A stretch of DNA of 25,653 bases. It comes from Bacillota bacterium. Its GTDB lineage: Bacteria; Bacillota; Clostridia; Christensenellales; CAG-138. The position numbers and the translations under genes are program-made. The notes beneath the pieces are model-generated. The model ran no database searches and was not told where the DNA came from. It worked only from the letters and a program-made list of their open reading frames with translations. Below are positions 1 to 6,857 of this stretch, piece after piece; position 1 is the first letter of the stretch, and the number at the start of each line of letters is the position of its first letter. The DNA lies in the NCBI GenBank assembly GCA_023426265.1, contig JAFABA010000114.1, forward strand, positions 1 through 25,653, written 5' to 3'.

Positions 1-1
1 C

Positions 2-84
2 TGGTGCGGTAGATGGGACTTGAACCCATACGCTCGCGCACACGCCCCTCAAACGTGCCTGTCTGCCAATTCCAGCACTACCGC
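2..84 (-). tRNA. tRNA-Leu (anticodon GAG), CCA encoded
   Basis: Read on the minus strand, this folds as a class II tRNA. The acceptor stem GCGGTAG pairs with CTACCGC and is followed by discriminator A and an encoded CCA. The anticodon stem CACGT/GCGTG encloses the loop TTGAGGG, giving anticodon GAG. A variable arm is present, as expected for leucine, and the T-loop reads GGTTCAAGTCC. The gene has its own consensus promoter just upstream. Confidence 0.95.
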
Positions 85-94
85 GACAGTGACT

Positions 95-124
95 ATTATA
101 CTGAATTGGAACAGGGGTTGTCAA
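95..124 (-). promoter_or_regulatory. Consensus sigma-A promoter of tRNA-Leu
   Basis: On the minus strand TTGACA (119-124) and TATAAT (95-100) are separated by 18 bases. Both hexamers match consensus exactly. Transcription would start a few bases before the mature tRNA 5' end at 84. Confidence 0.88.
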
Positions 125-140
125 CTCATTTTTAAGCTTT

Positions 141-163
141 AAAAAACGCCCGCAAACCGGGCG
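141..163 (-). terminator. Intrinsic terminator after the PIN-PhoH gene
   Basis: A perfect 6-bp GC stem (CGCCCG 147-152 with CGGGCG 158-163) around a 5-base loop is followed on the minus strand by a run of six T (141-146). It lies between the PhoH gene and the tRNA promoter. A second, overlapping inverted repeat (GGCGGTTTT near 161 with AAAACCGCC near 184) could form an alternative fold. Confidence 0.8.
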
Positions 164-259
164 GTTTTGGGCATCTTGGCCGCAAAACCGCCATCTGCGG
201 GGCGTTCTTTTTATTCCGGATGTTATGCCACACAGCCCATCTGCCAGGGGTAGCATGCG

Positions 260-1639
260 CTAAAGCATGCGCGTGGCGCTGTCGTAGGCCAGGGGGCTTC
301 TCTCGCACTCGTCGTCGCTCATGGTCAGCTGGCAGCAGTAGGGGCTGCCCTTCATGCGCTCCGACGCGTAGCACAGGCCGTTGGTGCGGCTGTCGAGATA
401 CGGGTGGTCGATCTGCGCCGGGTCGCCCAATAAAATGAGCTTGGTTCCCTTCCCCGCCCGGGTCACGATTCCCTTGACCTGCTTGGGGCTTAAATTCTGC
501 GCCTCGTCTATGATGACCCAGTTGCGCTGGATGGAGCGGCCCCGGATATAGGCGATGGCCTCTGTGGTGATGATGTTTCGCGCAAACAGCTCATCCACCT
601 TGCCGTTCAATTCGTTCTGGTCGCGGTAGCGTTCCTTTTCGTCGCTGTCCACCAATATTTCCAGGTTGTCTATGACGGAGCGCATAAAGGGCGCCAGCTT
701 CTCTTTTTCGCTGCCGGGCAAAAAGCCGATGTCCTCATCGAACTTCACGTTGGGACGGCAGACGAGTATTTTGGTATACTCTCTATGCTTAAGCTCCAGT
801 ATTTTATGCAGCCCTACCGCCAGGGAAAAGAACGTCTTCGCCGTGCCGGCGGCGCCCTTTACGATGACAAGCGGCGCTTCCTCGCTGCTCATCATCAGCG
901 CCTCCTGCATAAAGCGCTGACCCACGTTGCGGGCGGTCACGCCGAACGGCCGCTCGTCAAGATACTTTAGCGCCACCAGCCGTTCGCCGTCAAAGCGTGC
1001 AAGCGCGGTCTGCTTGTTGCTCTCTGCGCTTCTCAGCACCACGAACTCATGCATCAAAAACGTGCAGGGCTGCTTTTCGTAGGTTTCCTCATCGATGCGG
1101 AATGTATGGTTGGCGCTCAGCGCCCCTTTTTCAAAGAATTCCTGCAGCCGCTTTGTGGTGGTAAACGCCTCCGCCCGGCCGCTGTACTGGTTATCCGGCA
1201 GGGCCACCTGCTCGTTCTGGAAATCCTGCGCGGTAACGCCTATGATATCCCCTTTGATGCGCTCGAAGATATCCTTCGTAACCAATATCGTCTGCTTGCC
1301 CTGCTCATCCAGGCCTTTGCAGACTTTGAGGATGCGGTTATCCGCCTTATGCGGCTCCCAGCCTTCCGGGAGCCCGACGTCGTGAAAATTCAGCTCTATA
1401 CGCAAAACGCCGCCATTCGGCAGCGCAACGCCCTCCACTAAATTCCCGTTCGCGCGCATCTGATCCAGCAGGCGGGCGACGTGGCGCGCGTTCGCGCCGT
1501 TTTCGGTAGGCTCCTTCTTAAACCGGTCCAGCTCCTCCAGTACCACCTCCGGGATGATCACTTCGTTGTCTCCAAACGCATAGATGGCATAGGGTGATTG
1601 CAACAGCACGTTGGTGTCCAGCACGTAATACTTTTTCAC
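260..1639 (-). CDS. PIN domain-PhoH family ATPase (YlaK/PhoH2 type)
   Basis: The 459-residue product has an N-terminal PIN nuclease domain opening with YVLDTNVLL, whose Asp is a predicted metal ligand, and a C-terminal PhoH P-loop ATPase domain. The Walker A-like motif is GAAGTAKT and Walker B is VIIDEAQN. The PIN-PhoH fusion is known as YlaK/PhoH2. Family members have been described as RNA-unwinding and RNA-cleaving enzymes, so a role in RNA turnover is inferred. The start is taken at the GTG at 1639 because AGGAGG (1645-1650) lies 5 bases upstream; an in-frame GTG at 1654 overlaps that site. One oddity is Ala where the usual Gly precedes the Walker A Lys. The gene is monocistronic with its own terminator, and no clear promoter was found in 1640-1860. 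Confidence 0.93.
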   Translation of the reverse strand: MKKYYVLDTNVLLQSPYAIYAFGDNEVIIPEVVLEELDRFKKEPTENGANARHVARLLDQMRANGNLVEGVALPNGGVLRIELNFHDVGLPEGWEPHKADNRILKVCKGLDEQGKQTILVTKDIFERIKGDIIGVTAQDFQNEQVALPDNQYSGRAEAFTTTKRLQEFFEKGALSANHTFRIDEETYEKQPCTFLMHEFVVLRSAESNKQTALARFDGERLVALKYLDERPFGVTARNVGQRFMQEALMMSSEEAPLVIVKGAAGTAKTFFSLAVGLHKILELKHREYTKILVCRPNVKFDEDIGFLPGSEKEKLAPFMRSVIDNLEILVDSDEKERYRDQNELNGKVDELFARNIITTEAIAYIRGRSIQRNWVIIDEAQNLSPKQVKGIVTRAGKGTKLILLGDPAQIDHPYLDSRTNGLCYASERMKGSPYCCQLTMSDDECERSPLAYDSATRML

Positions 1640-1860
1640 ACGTTCCTCCTGCACCCGTTCCGCACGCGGGTTGTTGATGGGTACCTGTTGTATAGAAGAC
1701 TCTATGCGCCAAGGCCCCTGTTATTACAATACCTCCACCATGTTTCCGGACAGTCAAGCCTGTGTAAAGAGCATATCCGGCCATAAAACAGCATTCACAT
1801 CGACCTTTACCCTTTATATCGTAATAAAAAAAGTTTTCATAAGGTCTTTTTGTCCCATGC

Positions 1861-1890
1861 TTGACACCGCTTTCGCATTCCCGGTATACT
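1861..1890 (+). promoter_or_regulatory. Sigma-A promoter of the thiol-redox operon
   Basis: TTGACA (1861-1866) and TATACT (1885-1890) are separated by 18 bases and lie 40 bases upstream of the first gene. No other convincing promoter was found before 4640, so it probably drives all five genes of the operon. Confidence 0.85.
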
Positions 1891-1929
1891 ATCTGTAATT
1901 CAGGTTGTAACAGATCGGAGACGCTGCCT

Positions 1930-2556
1930 ATGCGCGTAAAAATTCGTTTCTTTTCCTTTTTGATACTCTCCCTCGCACTTGCATCCGCCGGCTGCGCCGC
2001 GGCGCCGCAAAGCAATATCGCCTTCACGCCGGCTCCCTCTCTCGCCTCCCCTGCCGCTATTGCCTCTCCCATACCGGAAGAAGCCTGCGTCGCCTGCGAG
2101 CTTCCGGAAATCGAGCCGCTGCCCGAAGGCTACAGCCTGACCAATCCGGACGGTACAGCGGAAATCCCGGAAGAGACCGACCGTGACGACCTTTGCCCGC
2201 CCCTGGGGGAAGGAGAAGCGGAGACAGCTTCTCCCGACGAGCCGGGCATATATCGCCAGCTCAGCTACGAGGAAGCCAAAGCCTGGATGGATGAAGACGA
2301 AGCCGTCGTGGTGGACGTGCGAACCAAAGAAGAATATGAAGCCGGTCATATCCCGGGCGCGATCCTCATACCCAATGAAACTATAGAGGGAGAGCTGCCG
2401 GAACAGCTCCCGGATACATCCGCGAAAATCTTGATCTATTGCCGCAGCGGCAACCGCAGTTACCAGGCCTCAATCAAGCTGCTGGAATTGGGGTATGATT
2501 TTGTATACGACTTTGGCGGCATCAACGGCTGGCCGTATGAAATTGTCATCGACTAA
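1930..2556 (+). CDS. Rhodanese-domain lipoprotein
   Basis: The 208-residue product starts at ATG 1930, with GGAG 9 bases upstream and the promoter 40 bases upstream; a longer reading from 1861 would begin inside the promoter. An N-terminal hydrophobic stretch ends in the lipobox ASAGC (Cys22), predicting export and lipid anchoring. A Pro/Ala/Glu-rich linker (about 30-107) carries a CVAC motif (Cys53, Cys56) and Cys89. The rhodanese domain (about 108-208) has the active-site loop CRSGNRS with Cys171. Single-domain rhodaneses handle persulfide or thiosulfate sulfur. The physiological donor and acceptor here are unknown. It is the first gene of an operon with a TlpA-type thiol protein and a membrane Fe-S protein, which fits extracytoplasmic sulfur or redox chemistry. 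Confidence 0.9.
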   Translation: MRVKIRFFSFLILSLALASAGCAAAPQSNIAFTPAPSLASPAAIASPIPEEACVACELPEIEPLPEGYSLTNPDGTAEIPEETDRDDLCPPLGEGEAETASPDEPGIYRQLSYEEAKAWMDEDEAVVVDVRTKEEYEAGHIPGAILIPNETIEGELPEQLPDTSAKILIYCRSGNRSYQASIKLLELGYDFVYDFGGINGWPYEIVID

Positions 2557-2599
2557 GATATATCCGCGCCAGTCCCGATTACCATTTAGGAGGTACGTC

Positions 2600-3166
2600 A
2601 TGAAACCCGTCCGTTCCCTGTTTGCTCTGCTGCTGTTTGTCGCGCTGCTTCTTTCGGCCTGCGCCGCCCCCGCTCCCGAAGCCAAATCTGCAACCTCACC
2701 CGATAGCCGCCCTTCCTTCGGCGAATTCAGCGCGCCGGGTTTGGACGGTGAGGAGTATACAGAGGAGCTGTTCGCAAATGCGGATCTCACCATGGTCAAC
2801 ATCTGGGGTACGTTCTGCAATCCCTGCATTGAGGAGATGCCGTTCCTTGGCGAGATTTCGGCGGAATACGCGGATCAGGGCTTCCAGATCGTCGGCATCG
2901 TGGTGGATGCGGCGAGCCGGTTAGGCGGGTATGACAAAGGCATCGTTTCCATGGCGGAGGAGATCGTCGAACAGACGGGGGCTTCCTATACGCACCTCTT
3001 GCCCTCCGCGGATCTGATTAACATCAAGCTCAATCAGGTGCAGTACATCCCCGAAACGGTGTTTGTGGACAAAAACGGCGGGATTGTAGGCAAACCCATC
3101 ACCGGCGGCAAAAGCAAGGAAGATTGGAAACAACTCATAGACGCCTACCTTGCGCTGGTACAGTAA
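2600..3166 (+). CDS. TlpA/ResA-like thioredoxin-fold lipoprotein
   Basis: The 188-residue product starts at ATG 2600 behind a strong AGGAGGT (2588-2594). The signal sequence ends in the lipobox LLSAC (Cys21), placing it outside the membrane. The mature part is a thioredoxin fold with the redox motif CNPC (Cys73-Cys76) in the context WGTFC, and the expected cis-proline in YIPET (Pro151). TlpA/ResA proteins exchange thiols and disulfides on exported substrates. The partner is probably the neighbouring rhodanese or the CXXC membrane proteins encoded downstream, which is inference. It lies 43 bases after the rhodanese gene, and the next gene begins one base after its stop. Confidence 0.93.
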   Translation: MKPVRSLFALLLFVALLLSACAAPAPEAKSATSPDSRPSFGEFSAPGLDGEEYTEELFANADLTMVNIWGTFCNPCIEEMPFLGEISAEYADQGFQIVGIVVDAASRLGGYDKGIVSMAEEIVEQTGASYTHLLPSADLINIKLNQVQYIPETVFVDKNGGIVGKPITGGKSKEDWKQLIDAYLALVQ

Positions 3167-3167
3167 C

Positions 3168-3308
3168 ATGCGGAAACGTGTCATCATCCCCGTATTGCTC
3201 CTGTTGACCGCTGCGGCGTTCTTGCTGCTGGGCGTTTACCGTGGAGAGGCCGAAACCGTGATCCGAAAAGCGACCACAGTCTGTTTGGAGTGTATCGGCA
3301 TTGGATAA
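3168..3308 (+). CDS. CD1871A-like CXXC membrane miniprotein (46 aa)
   Basis: This small ORF starts at ATG 3168, one base after the TlpA stop, and ends at TAA 3306-3308, overlapping the next gene by 8 bases. The peptide begins MRKR, has one hydrophobic helix (about residues 5-24), a charged segment RGEAE, and ends in CLECIGIG with Cys39-x-x-Cys42. The terminal CLECIGIG and the setting between a TlpA protein and a 4Fe-4S membrane protein match what I recall of the CD1871A family of CXXC proteins in Clostridia. No function is known to me. It lacks a strong ribosome site, so translation is probably coupled to the upstream gene. A role as a dithiol shuttle or assembly factor for the polyferredoxin is a hypothesis. 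Confidence 0.85.
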   Translation: MRKRVIIPVLLLLTAAAFLLLGVYRGEAETVIRKATTVCLECIGIG

Positions 3309-4200
3309 CGCAGCGAAAAAGAAAAAAAGGCAAACTATAAAACGGCACTGGTTCCAGCTTGCGTATGCCGCGGTGACGAACGGCTACGTAGCAGGATACC
3401 TGAACGGCACCATTTACAGGGGGAATTTGAAGTACGTCTGCGTGCCGGGCCTGAACTGTTACTCCTGCCCGGGGGCATTCGGTTCCTGCCCCATCGGCTC
3501 CCTGCAGGCGGTGCTATCTAGCCGCGATTACAGCTTCTCTTATTACGTGGTGGGGTTCCTGCTCGCGTTCGGAGCCGTATTGGGCCGGGTGGTGTGCGGG
3601 TTTTTGTGCCCCTTCGGCTTTGTGCAGGATCTTCTCTATAAAATACCATTCTATAAAAAGCTGCGGGCACTGCCGGGGGATAAGGCGCTGCGGTATTTGA
3701 AATACGTCATACTCGCGGCGTTTGTCGTGCTGCTGCCCATGCTCGCGCTTAACGTCATCGGCCAGGGGCAGCCGTGGTTCTGCAAGTACATCTGCCCGTC
3801 CGGCACACTGTTTGCCGGGCTTCCGCTGGTGCTGACAAACCAGAGCCTGCAAGATGCCGTAAGCGGGCTGTTCGCCTGGAAGGTCGGGCTGATGCTGCTG
3901 ATTCTCCTGCTTTGCATCCCGGTCTATCGGCCGTTTTGCAGATATCTCTGCCCGCTTGGGGCAATCTACGGGCTGTTTAACCCCGTGGCGCTTTATCGCT
4001 ACCGTGTGGACGCTTCCGCCTGCACCCGCTGCAGGGCGTGTGAAAAATCCTGTCCCATGGCAATCGCCACATATCAAACGCCCAACAGCCCGGAGTGCAT
4101 CCGCTGCGGCATATGCCGACGCGTCTGCCCCACGGGAGCCATCCATTCCACACTGGAACGAACCGCAAAAAAACCTTATGGAGAAAGGAGCGCGTCATGA
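3301..4200 (+). CDS. Membrane-bound 4Fe-4S polyferredoxin (NapH/YccM-like)
   Basis: The 299-residue product starts at TTG 3301, inside the end of the miniprotein gene, with GGAG about 10 bases upstream. It has several hydrophobic helices (about 80-100, 133-152, 196-215). Four CxxxCP-type motifs occur: CGFLCP, CKYICP, CRYLCP and an N-terminal CYSCPG...CP group. The C-terminal cytoplasmic tail holds two classical 4Fe-4S sets (Cys241/244/247/251 and Cys266/269/272/276). NapH/YccM/NosR-like proteins move electrons between quinol and periplasmic or cytoplasmic partners. Here the likely partners are the exported thiol proteins of the same operon, so it could feed reducing equivalents outward. The direction of flow is inference. 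Its stop overlaps the Rrf2 start by 4 bases. Confidence 0.9.
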   Translation: MDNAAKKKKRQTIKRHWFQLAYAAVTNGYVAGYLNGTIYRGNLKYVCVPGLNCYSCPGAFGSCPIGSLQAVLSSRDYSFSYYVVGFLLAFGAVLGRVVCGFLCPFGFVQDLLYKIPFYKKLRALPGDKALRYLKYVILAAFVVLLPMLALNVIGQGQPWFCKYICPSGTLFAGLPLVLTNQSLQDAVSGLFAWKVGLMLLILLLCIPVYRPFCRYLCPLGAIYGLFNPVALYRYRVDASACTRCRACEKSCPMAIATYQTPNSPECIRCGICRRVCPTGAIHSTLERTAKKPYGERSAS

Positions 4201-4640
4201 CGGGCGAATTCGGCATTGCCATCCATGCGCTGGTGTTTTTGAACCGCAAACAAACTATCATTTGCAGCGATCTCTTAGCGAAGAGCGTCTGCACCAATCC
4301 CGCGCGCGTGCGCAAGGTGCTTGCGAAGCTGAAGGCGGCAAAGCTGGTTGGCGCGAAGGAAGGGCCCGAGGGCGGCTATTTTATGGTGCTGCCCGCGGAG
4401 GATATCACGCTGGACCAAGTGTTGTCCGCCCTTAATCTGGAGCTCATTTCATGCAGCTACGGCAGCGCGGACCCGGATGTGAAATGTGCGGTCGCTTCCG
4501 GAATGGCGGACGCCATGGAGCATTTGCGCGCTTCACTCAATGCCTGCTGCACAAAACACTTAAAAACTGTGACCGTCGCCGATATCGACGCAGAGATCCC
4601 CAGGAGTTTAAAAAGCCTGAAAATAGGCGTAAAAGAATGA
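4197..4640 (+). CDS. Rrf2 family transcriptional regulator
   Basis: The 147-residue product starts at ATG 4197, with AAAGGAG 6 bases upstream and an ATGA overlap with the polyferredoxin gene. An N-terminal winged helix (about 5-65) includes the family-typical segment around GGYFMVLPAEDITLDQV. Six cysteines are present: 23, 32, 86, 97, 117 and 118. Cys86 (ISCSYG) and Cys97 (DVKCAV) sit where many Rrf2 proteins bind Fe-S clusters or sense thiol state, although the spacing differs from IscR as far as I can judge by eye. Being last in the operon suggests autoregulation from the promoter at 1861. The likely signal is redox, sulfide or Fe-S status, which is inferred. Confidence 0.9.
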   Translation: MTGEFGIAIHALVFLNRKQTIICSDLLAKSVCTNPARVRKVLAKLKAAKLVGAKEGPEGGYFMVLPAEDITLDQVLSALNLELISCSYGSADPDVKCAVASGMADAMEHLRASLNACCTKHLKTVTVADIDAEIPRSLKSLKIGVKE

Positions 4641-4740
4641 TACTGTCCTTCCTATCCGTTTGCGGCGCGCGGTTCCGGGGTATGTTAAAACAGAACCACC
4701 TCGAAACGTGTGATACAAATAAATAGGAAGGAATAATACA

Positions 4741-5250
4741 ATGAACGAAAAAGTCAAACAGCTTTTGATGGAGCAGATCGTTAAGGAATTCTATTCGGCA
4801 TATTTGTATCTGGATATGTCCAACTATTATTTTGACCATAACCTGGATGGGTTTGGCAACTGGTTCAAGGTGCAGGCCCAGGAAGAACGCGACCACGCGC
4901 TGCTGTTCATGCAATATCTGCTCAACAACAACATCCCGGTAAAGCTTGGCACGATCGCGGCGCCGGATAAGATCTACGGCAATTTCCGCGAGCCGCTTGC
5001 CACCGCGCTCGAACATGAGCAGTATGTCACCGCCTCCATCAACACAATTTACGAGGCGGCTTACGAGGTACGGGATTTCCGCGCCATGCAGTTCTTAGAC
5101 TGGTTCATCAAAGAGCAGGGCGAAGAGGAGCAGAACGCCAACGATCTTATCGGCCATTACGACCTGTTTGGTTCGGATGCAAAAGGCCTGTACATGTACG
5201 ACGCCGAGCTCGCCCAGCGCGTTTATACCGCACCCTCGCTCGTGCTCTAA
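4741..5250 (+). CDS. ftnA: Ferritin (non-heme)
   Basis: The 169-residue four-helix ferritin starts at ATG 4741 behind AGGAAGGA (4725-4732). By alignment with E. coli FtnA from memory, the ferroxidase ligands are present: Glu16, Glu49, His52, Glu93, Gln126 and Glu129 (AQEERDHA, EHEQ, KEQGEEEQ). It stores iron as a 24-mer cage in the cytoplasm and protects against iron-driven oxidation. The gene lies 100 bases after the Rrf2 stop with no terminator that I can see between them. It may therefore be transcribed partly with the redox operon or from its own weak promoter. Confidence 0.95.
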   Translation: MNEKVKQLLMEQIVKEFYSAYLYLDMSNYYFDHNLDGFGNWFKVQAQEERDHALLFMQYLLNNNIPVKLGTIAAPDKIYGNFREPLATALEHEQYVTASINTIYEAAYEVRDFRAMQFLDWFIKEQGEEEQNANDLIGHYDLFGSDAKGLYMYDAELAQRVYTAPSLVL

Positions 5251-5273
5251 ACTACTTTTCCCGTATCATAAAA

Positions 5274-5299
5274 ACGTCGGCGGATTGCTCCGCCGACGT
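5274..5299 (-). terminator. Shared terminator between ferritin and the reductase-like gene
   Basis: A perfect 10-bp stem (ACGTCGGCGG 5274-5283 with CCGCCGACGT 5290-5299) has a 6-base loop. On the minus strand it is followed by TTTTT, so it clearly ends the leftward gene. The plus side lacks a T-run, but the hairpin is the only candidate for ending the ferritin transcript. Confidence 0.85.
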
Positions 5300-5325
5300 C
5301 TCAACATATAAGGCGACTGTGTCGG

Positions 5326-6264
5326 TTATGCTTCCGGCTGGAACCGTTTGAGCGCGAGGTAGGAAGAAAACGTCATTCCTTCCGGCGCGCCGTCAACCCG
5401 CGCATCCAGCGCCGCGCCAAGCGCAGCCATTTCGCCCTTTGCAGACATCGCGTGGTCCCCGGCTATTAGCCGCCCGAGCGGCGTGTGGAACAATATCCAT
5501 AGCAGGCGGATCAGCTTTTGATCTGATGTATCCAATGCGCGCTCCGTTGCCTCATGGCGTATGCCTAAGAGTTTGAGCGCCTTCATTGCCTCCCGCGCCG
5601 CAAGGATCAGCGTTTTCAGCAGTGCCTTATCCCCCGCAAGGGCATGGAGATTGCCATCTTTGGCGTAGATGCCCCTTGCAACCGGCACCACGATTGTAAG
5701 GTGGTAAAAGAGCCAGGCCGCCATATCCGCCTCCCAATATAGGCGGATATGGCTTCCCGACAATATGTTTTGAAGACTTTCTTTCAGCCCGCCCCCGCCG
5801 GATAATGCGCCTGCCGTCAGCGAGACACGCTTTGTGTGCACGCTTATCGCCTTCCCCTTTTCCCGCCTGCCGCCCGCGCCAAAGAACGCGAACAGCAGCC
5901 GCCCCGTATCCCCGCCGCAAGCGGCAAAGTGTTTTGAAGTTTCCTCCGGGTCCGGGTTGTTGCCCACCAGGACGTAAATCCCCGCATTCGCTTTTGCGAA
6001 CGTTTCTGTGGCGACGGCAAGCTGGGTATATTGGAGCACGCAGAACGCGGCGTCGTACACAGCGCCCTCGGGCACCTGATTCACCACCACCGGCCTTGTG
6101 CAGGAGTTGTAAAACTGCAAATAGTGGCGGACAACAAGCCCCTGTTCCTTTAACTCCCAATAGCGCCCGCCGCGGGCGAGAAGCGTCACCCCGTGCCCGG
6201 CACGCAGCAATTCGTCCGCCATCAGGCTCCCAAGCGCACCCGCGCCCAGTATGAGTATTTTCAT
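5326..6264 (-). CDS. Ketopantoate reductase-like NAD(P)-binding protein, catalytic residues not conserved
   Basis: The 312-residue product begins MKILILGAGALGS, a Rossmann fold with GxGxxG at residues 7-12, followed by an ApbA/PanE-like helical C-terminal half. The start at 6264 is preferred over an ATG at 6300 because of AGGGG 7 bases upstream and the typical N-terminus. Aligned by eye to E. coli PanE around the conserved proline and the GNL motif, the catalytic Lys176 and Asn180 positions appear to be Leu here. It is therefore unlikely to be a true ketopantoate reductase. It may be a different 2-oxoacid or imine-type reductase, or a non-catalytic binder. No pantothenate genes are nearby. 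It stands alone, ended by the hairpin at 5274. Confidence 0.75.
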   Translation of the reverse strand: MKILILGAGALGSLMADELLRAGHGVTLLARGGRYWELKEQGLVVRHYLQFYNSCTRPVVVNQVPEGAVYDAAFCVLQYTQLAVATETFAKANAGIYVLVGNNPDPEETSKHFAACGGDTGRLLFAFFGAGGRREKGKAISVHTKRVSLTAGALSGGGGLKESLQNILSGSHIRLYWEADMAAWLFYHLTIVVPVARGIYAKDGNLHALAGDKALLKTLILAAREAMKALKLLGIRHEATERALDTSDQKLIRLLWILFHTPLGRLIAGDHAMSAKGEMAALGAALDARVDGAPEGMTFSSYLALKRFQPEA

Positions 6265-6401
6265 GACGGTACCCCTATATTTTTCCTTCAGGTACATCAT
6301 ACTCCAGGTATTGGGGGTTATCCACCATCCGGTTGTTAGCCTTGGCTTTGTGAATTAACCGTGTCTTTTGTTACGCGCTTGTATGATTTTGGCTATTGGG
6401 T

Positions 6402-6430
6402 TTGATATACGCAACAATGCGTGTTATGAT
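6402..6430 (+). promoter_or_regulatory. Sigma-A promoter of the DtxR-type regulator
   Basis: TTGATA (6402-6407) and TATGAT (6425-6430) are separated by 17 bases, about 40 bases upstream of the TTG start. The -10 element overlaps the palindrome at 6427-6438. Confidence 0.82.
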
Positions 6431-6438
6431 AATTATCA
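6427..6438. promoter_or_regulatory. Palindromic operator, probably autoregulatory
   Basis: TGATAATTATCA is a perfect 12-base palindrome lying on the -10 element and the predicted transcription start. It resembles half of a Fur-type 7-1-7 box. Binding by the DtxR-type product of the adjacent gene, blocking its own promoter when metal is plentiful, is the simplest reading but is not proven. A separate Fur protein is the alternative. Confidence 0.55.
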
Positions 6439-6470
6439 ATAGATAACCTTATGGATTGGGGGCCTTTTCT

Positions 6471-6842
6471 TTGAAAATTCAGGAATCCGCAGAGAATTAC
6501 CTGGAATCCATATTAAAGCTTTCCCTGCAAAAAGGGCAGGTGCGCTCGATCGACATCGTGAACGAGCTGCATTTTACAAAGCCCAGCATCAGCTACGCCA
6601 TGAAGCGCCTGCGTGAAAACGGGTATATCCTGATGGACAGCGCGGGACATATTACGTTGACCGATGAGGGGTGCGCCATTGCCGAACGCGTCTACAACCG
6701 GCATAAGGTGCTCTCCACTTACCTGATGGCCCTTGGCGTGGAGGAAAGCATCGCCCGTGCGGACGCGTGCCGGATTGAACATGTCATCAGCCAGGAAAGT
6801 TTTAATTGTATAAAGAAGCACGCCGAGCAGTTTATAAAATAG
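6471..6842 (+). CDS. Short DtxR/MntR-family metal-dependent regulator
   Basis: The 123-residue product starts at TTG 6471, with a GGGGG ribosome-like site 8 bases upstream; the reading KIQESAENYLESI matches the family N-terminus. The winged helix-turn-helix is at about 5-65 and the dimerisation and metal region at 66-123. Metal ligands seen by alignment are Glu12, His78 and the motif Cys100-x-x-Glu103-His104. The Cys in this motif resembles the iron regulators DtxR/IdeR rather than MntR, which has Glu there. Asn9 replaces the MntR Asp8. The protein ends soon after the dimerisation helices and lacks the SH3-like third domain. Iron sensing is inferred, in keeping with the ferritin gene nearby. 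Confidence 0.88.
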   Translation: MKIQESAENYLESILKLSLQKGQVRSIDIVNELHFTKPSISYAMKRLRENGYILMDSAGHITLTDEGCAIAERVYNRHKVLSTYLMALGVEESIARADACRIEHVISQESFNCIKKHAEQFIK

Positions 6843-6857
6843 CCGGCAAAAAGAAAA

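Noticed and set aside
2..84. tRNA-Leu as an integration site for a mobile element
   Set aside because: No integrase, no direct repeat of the tRNA end and no change in gene character were seen in the window.
1861..1929. Longer start for the rhodanese lipoprotein
   Set aside because: The upstream part contains the -35 and -10 hexamers; the lipoprotein signal begins properly at 1930.
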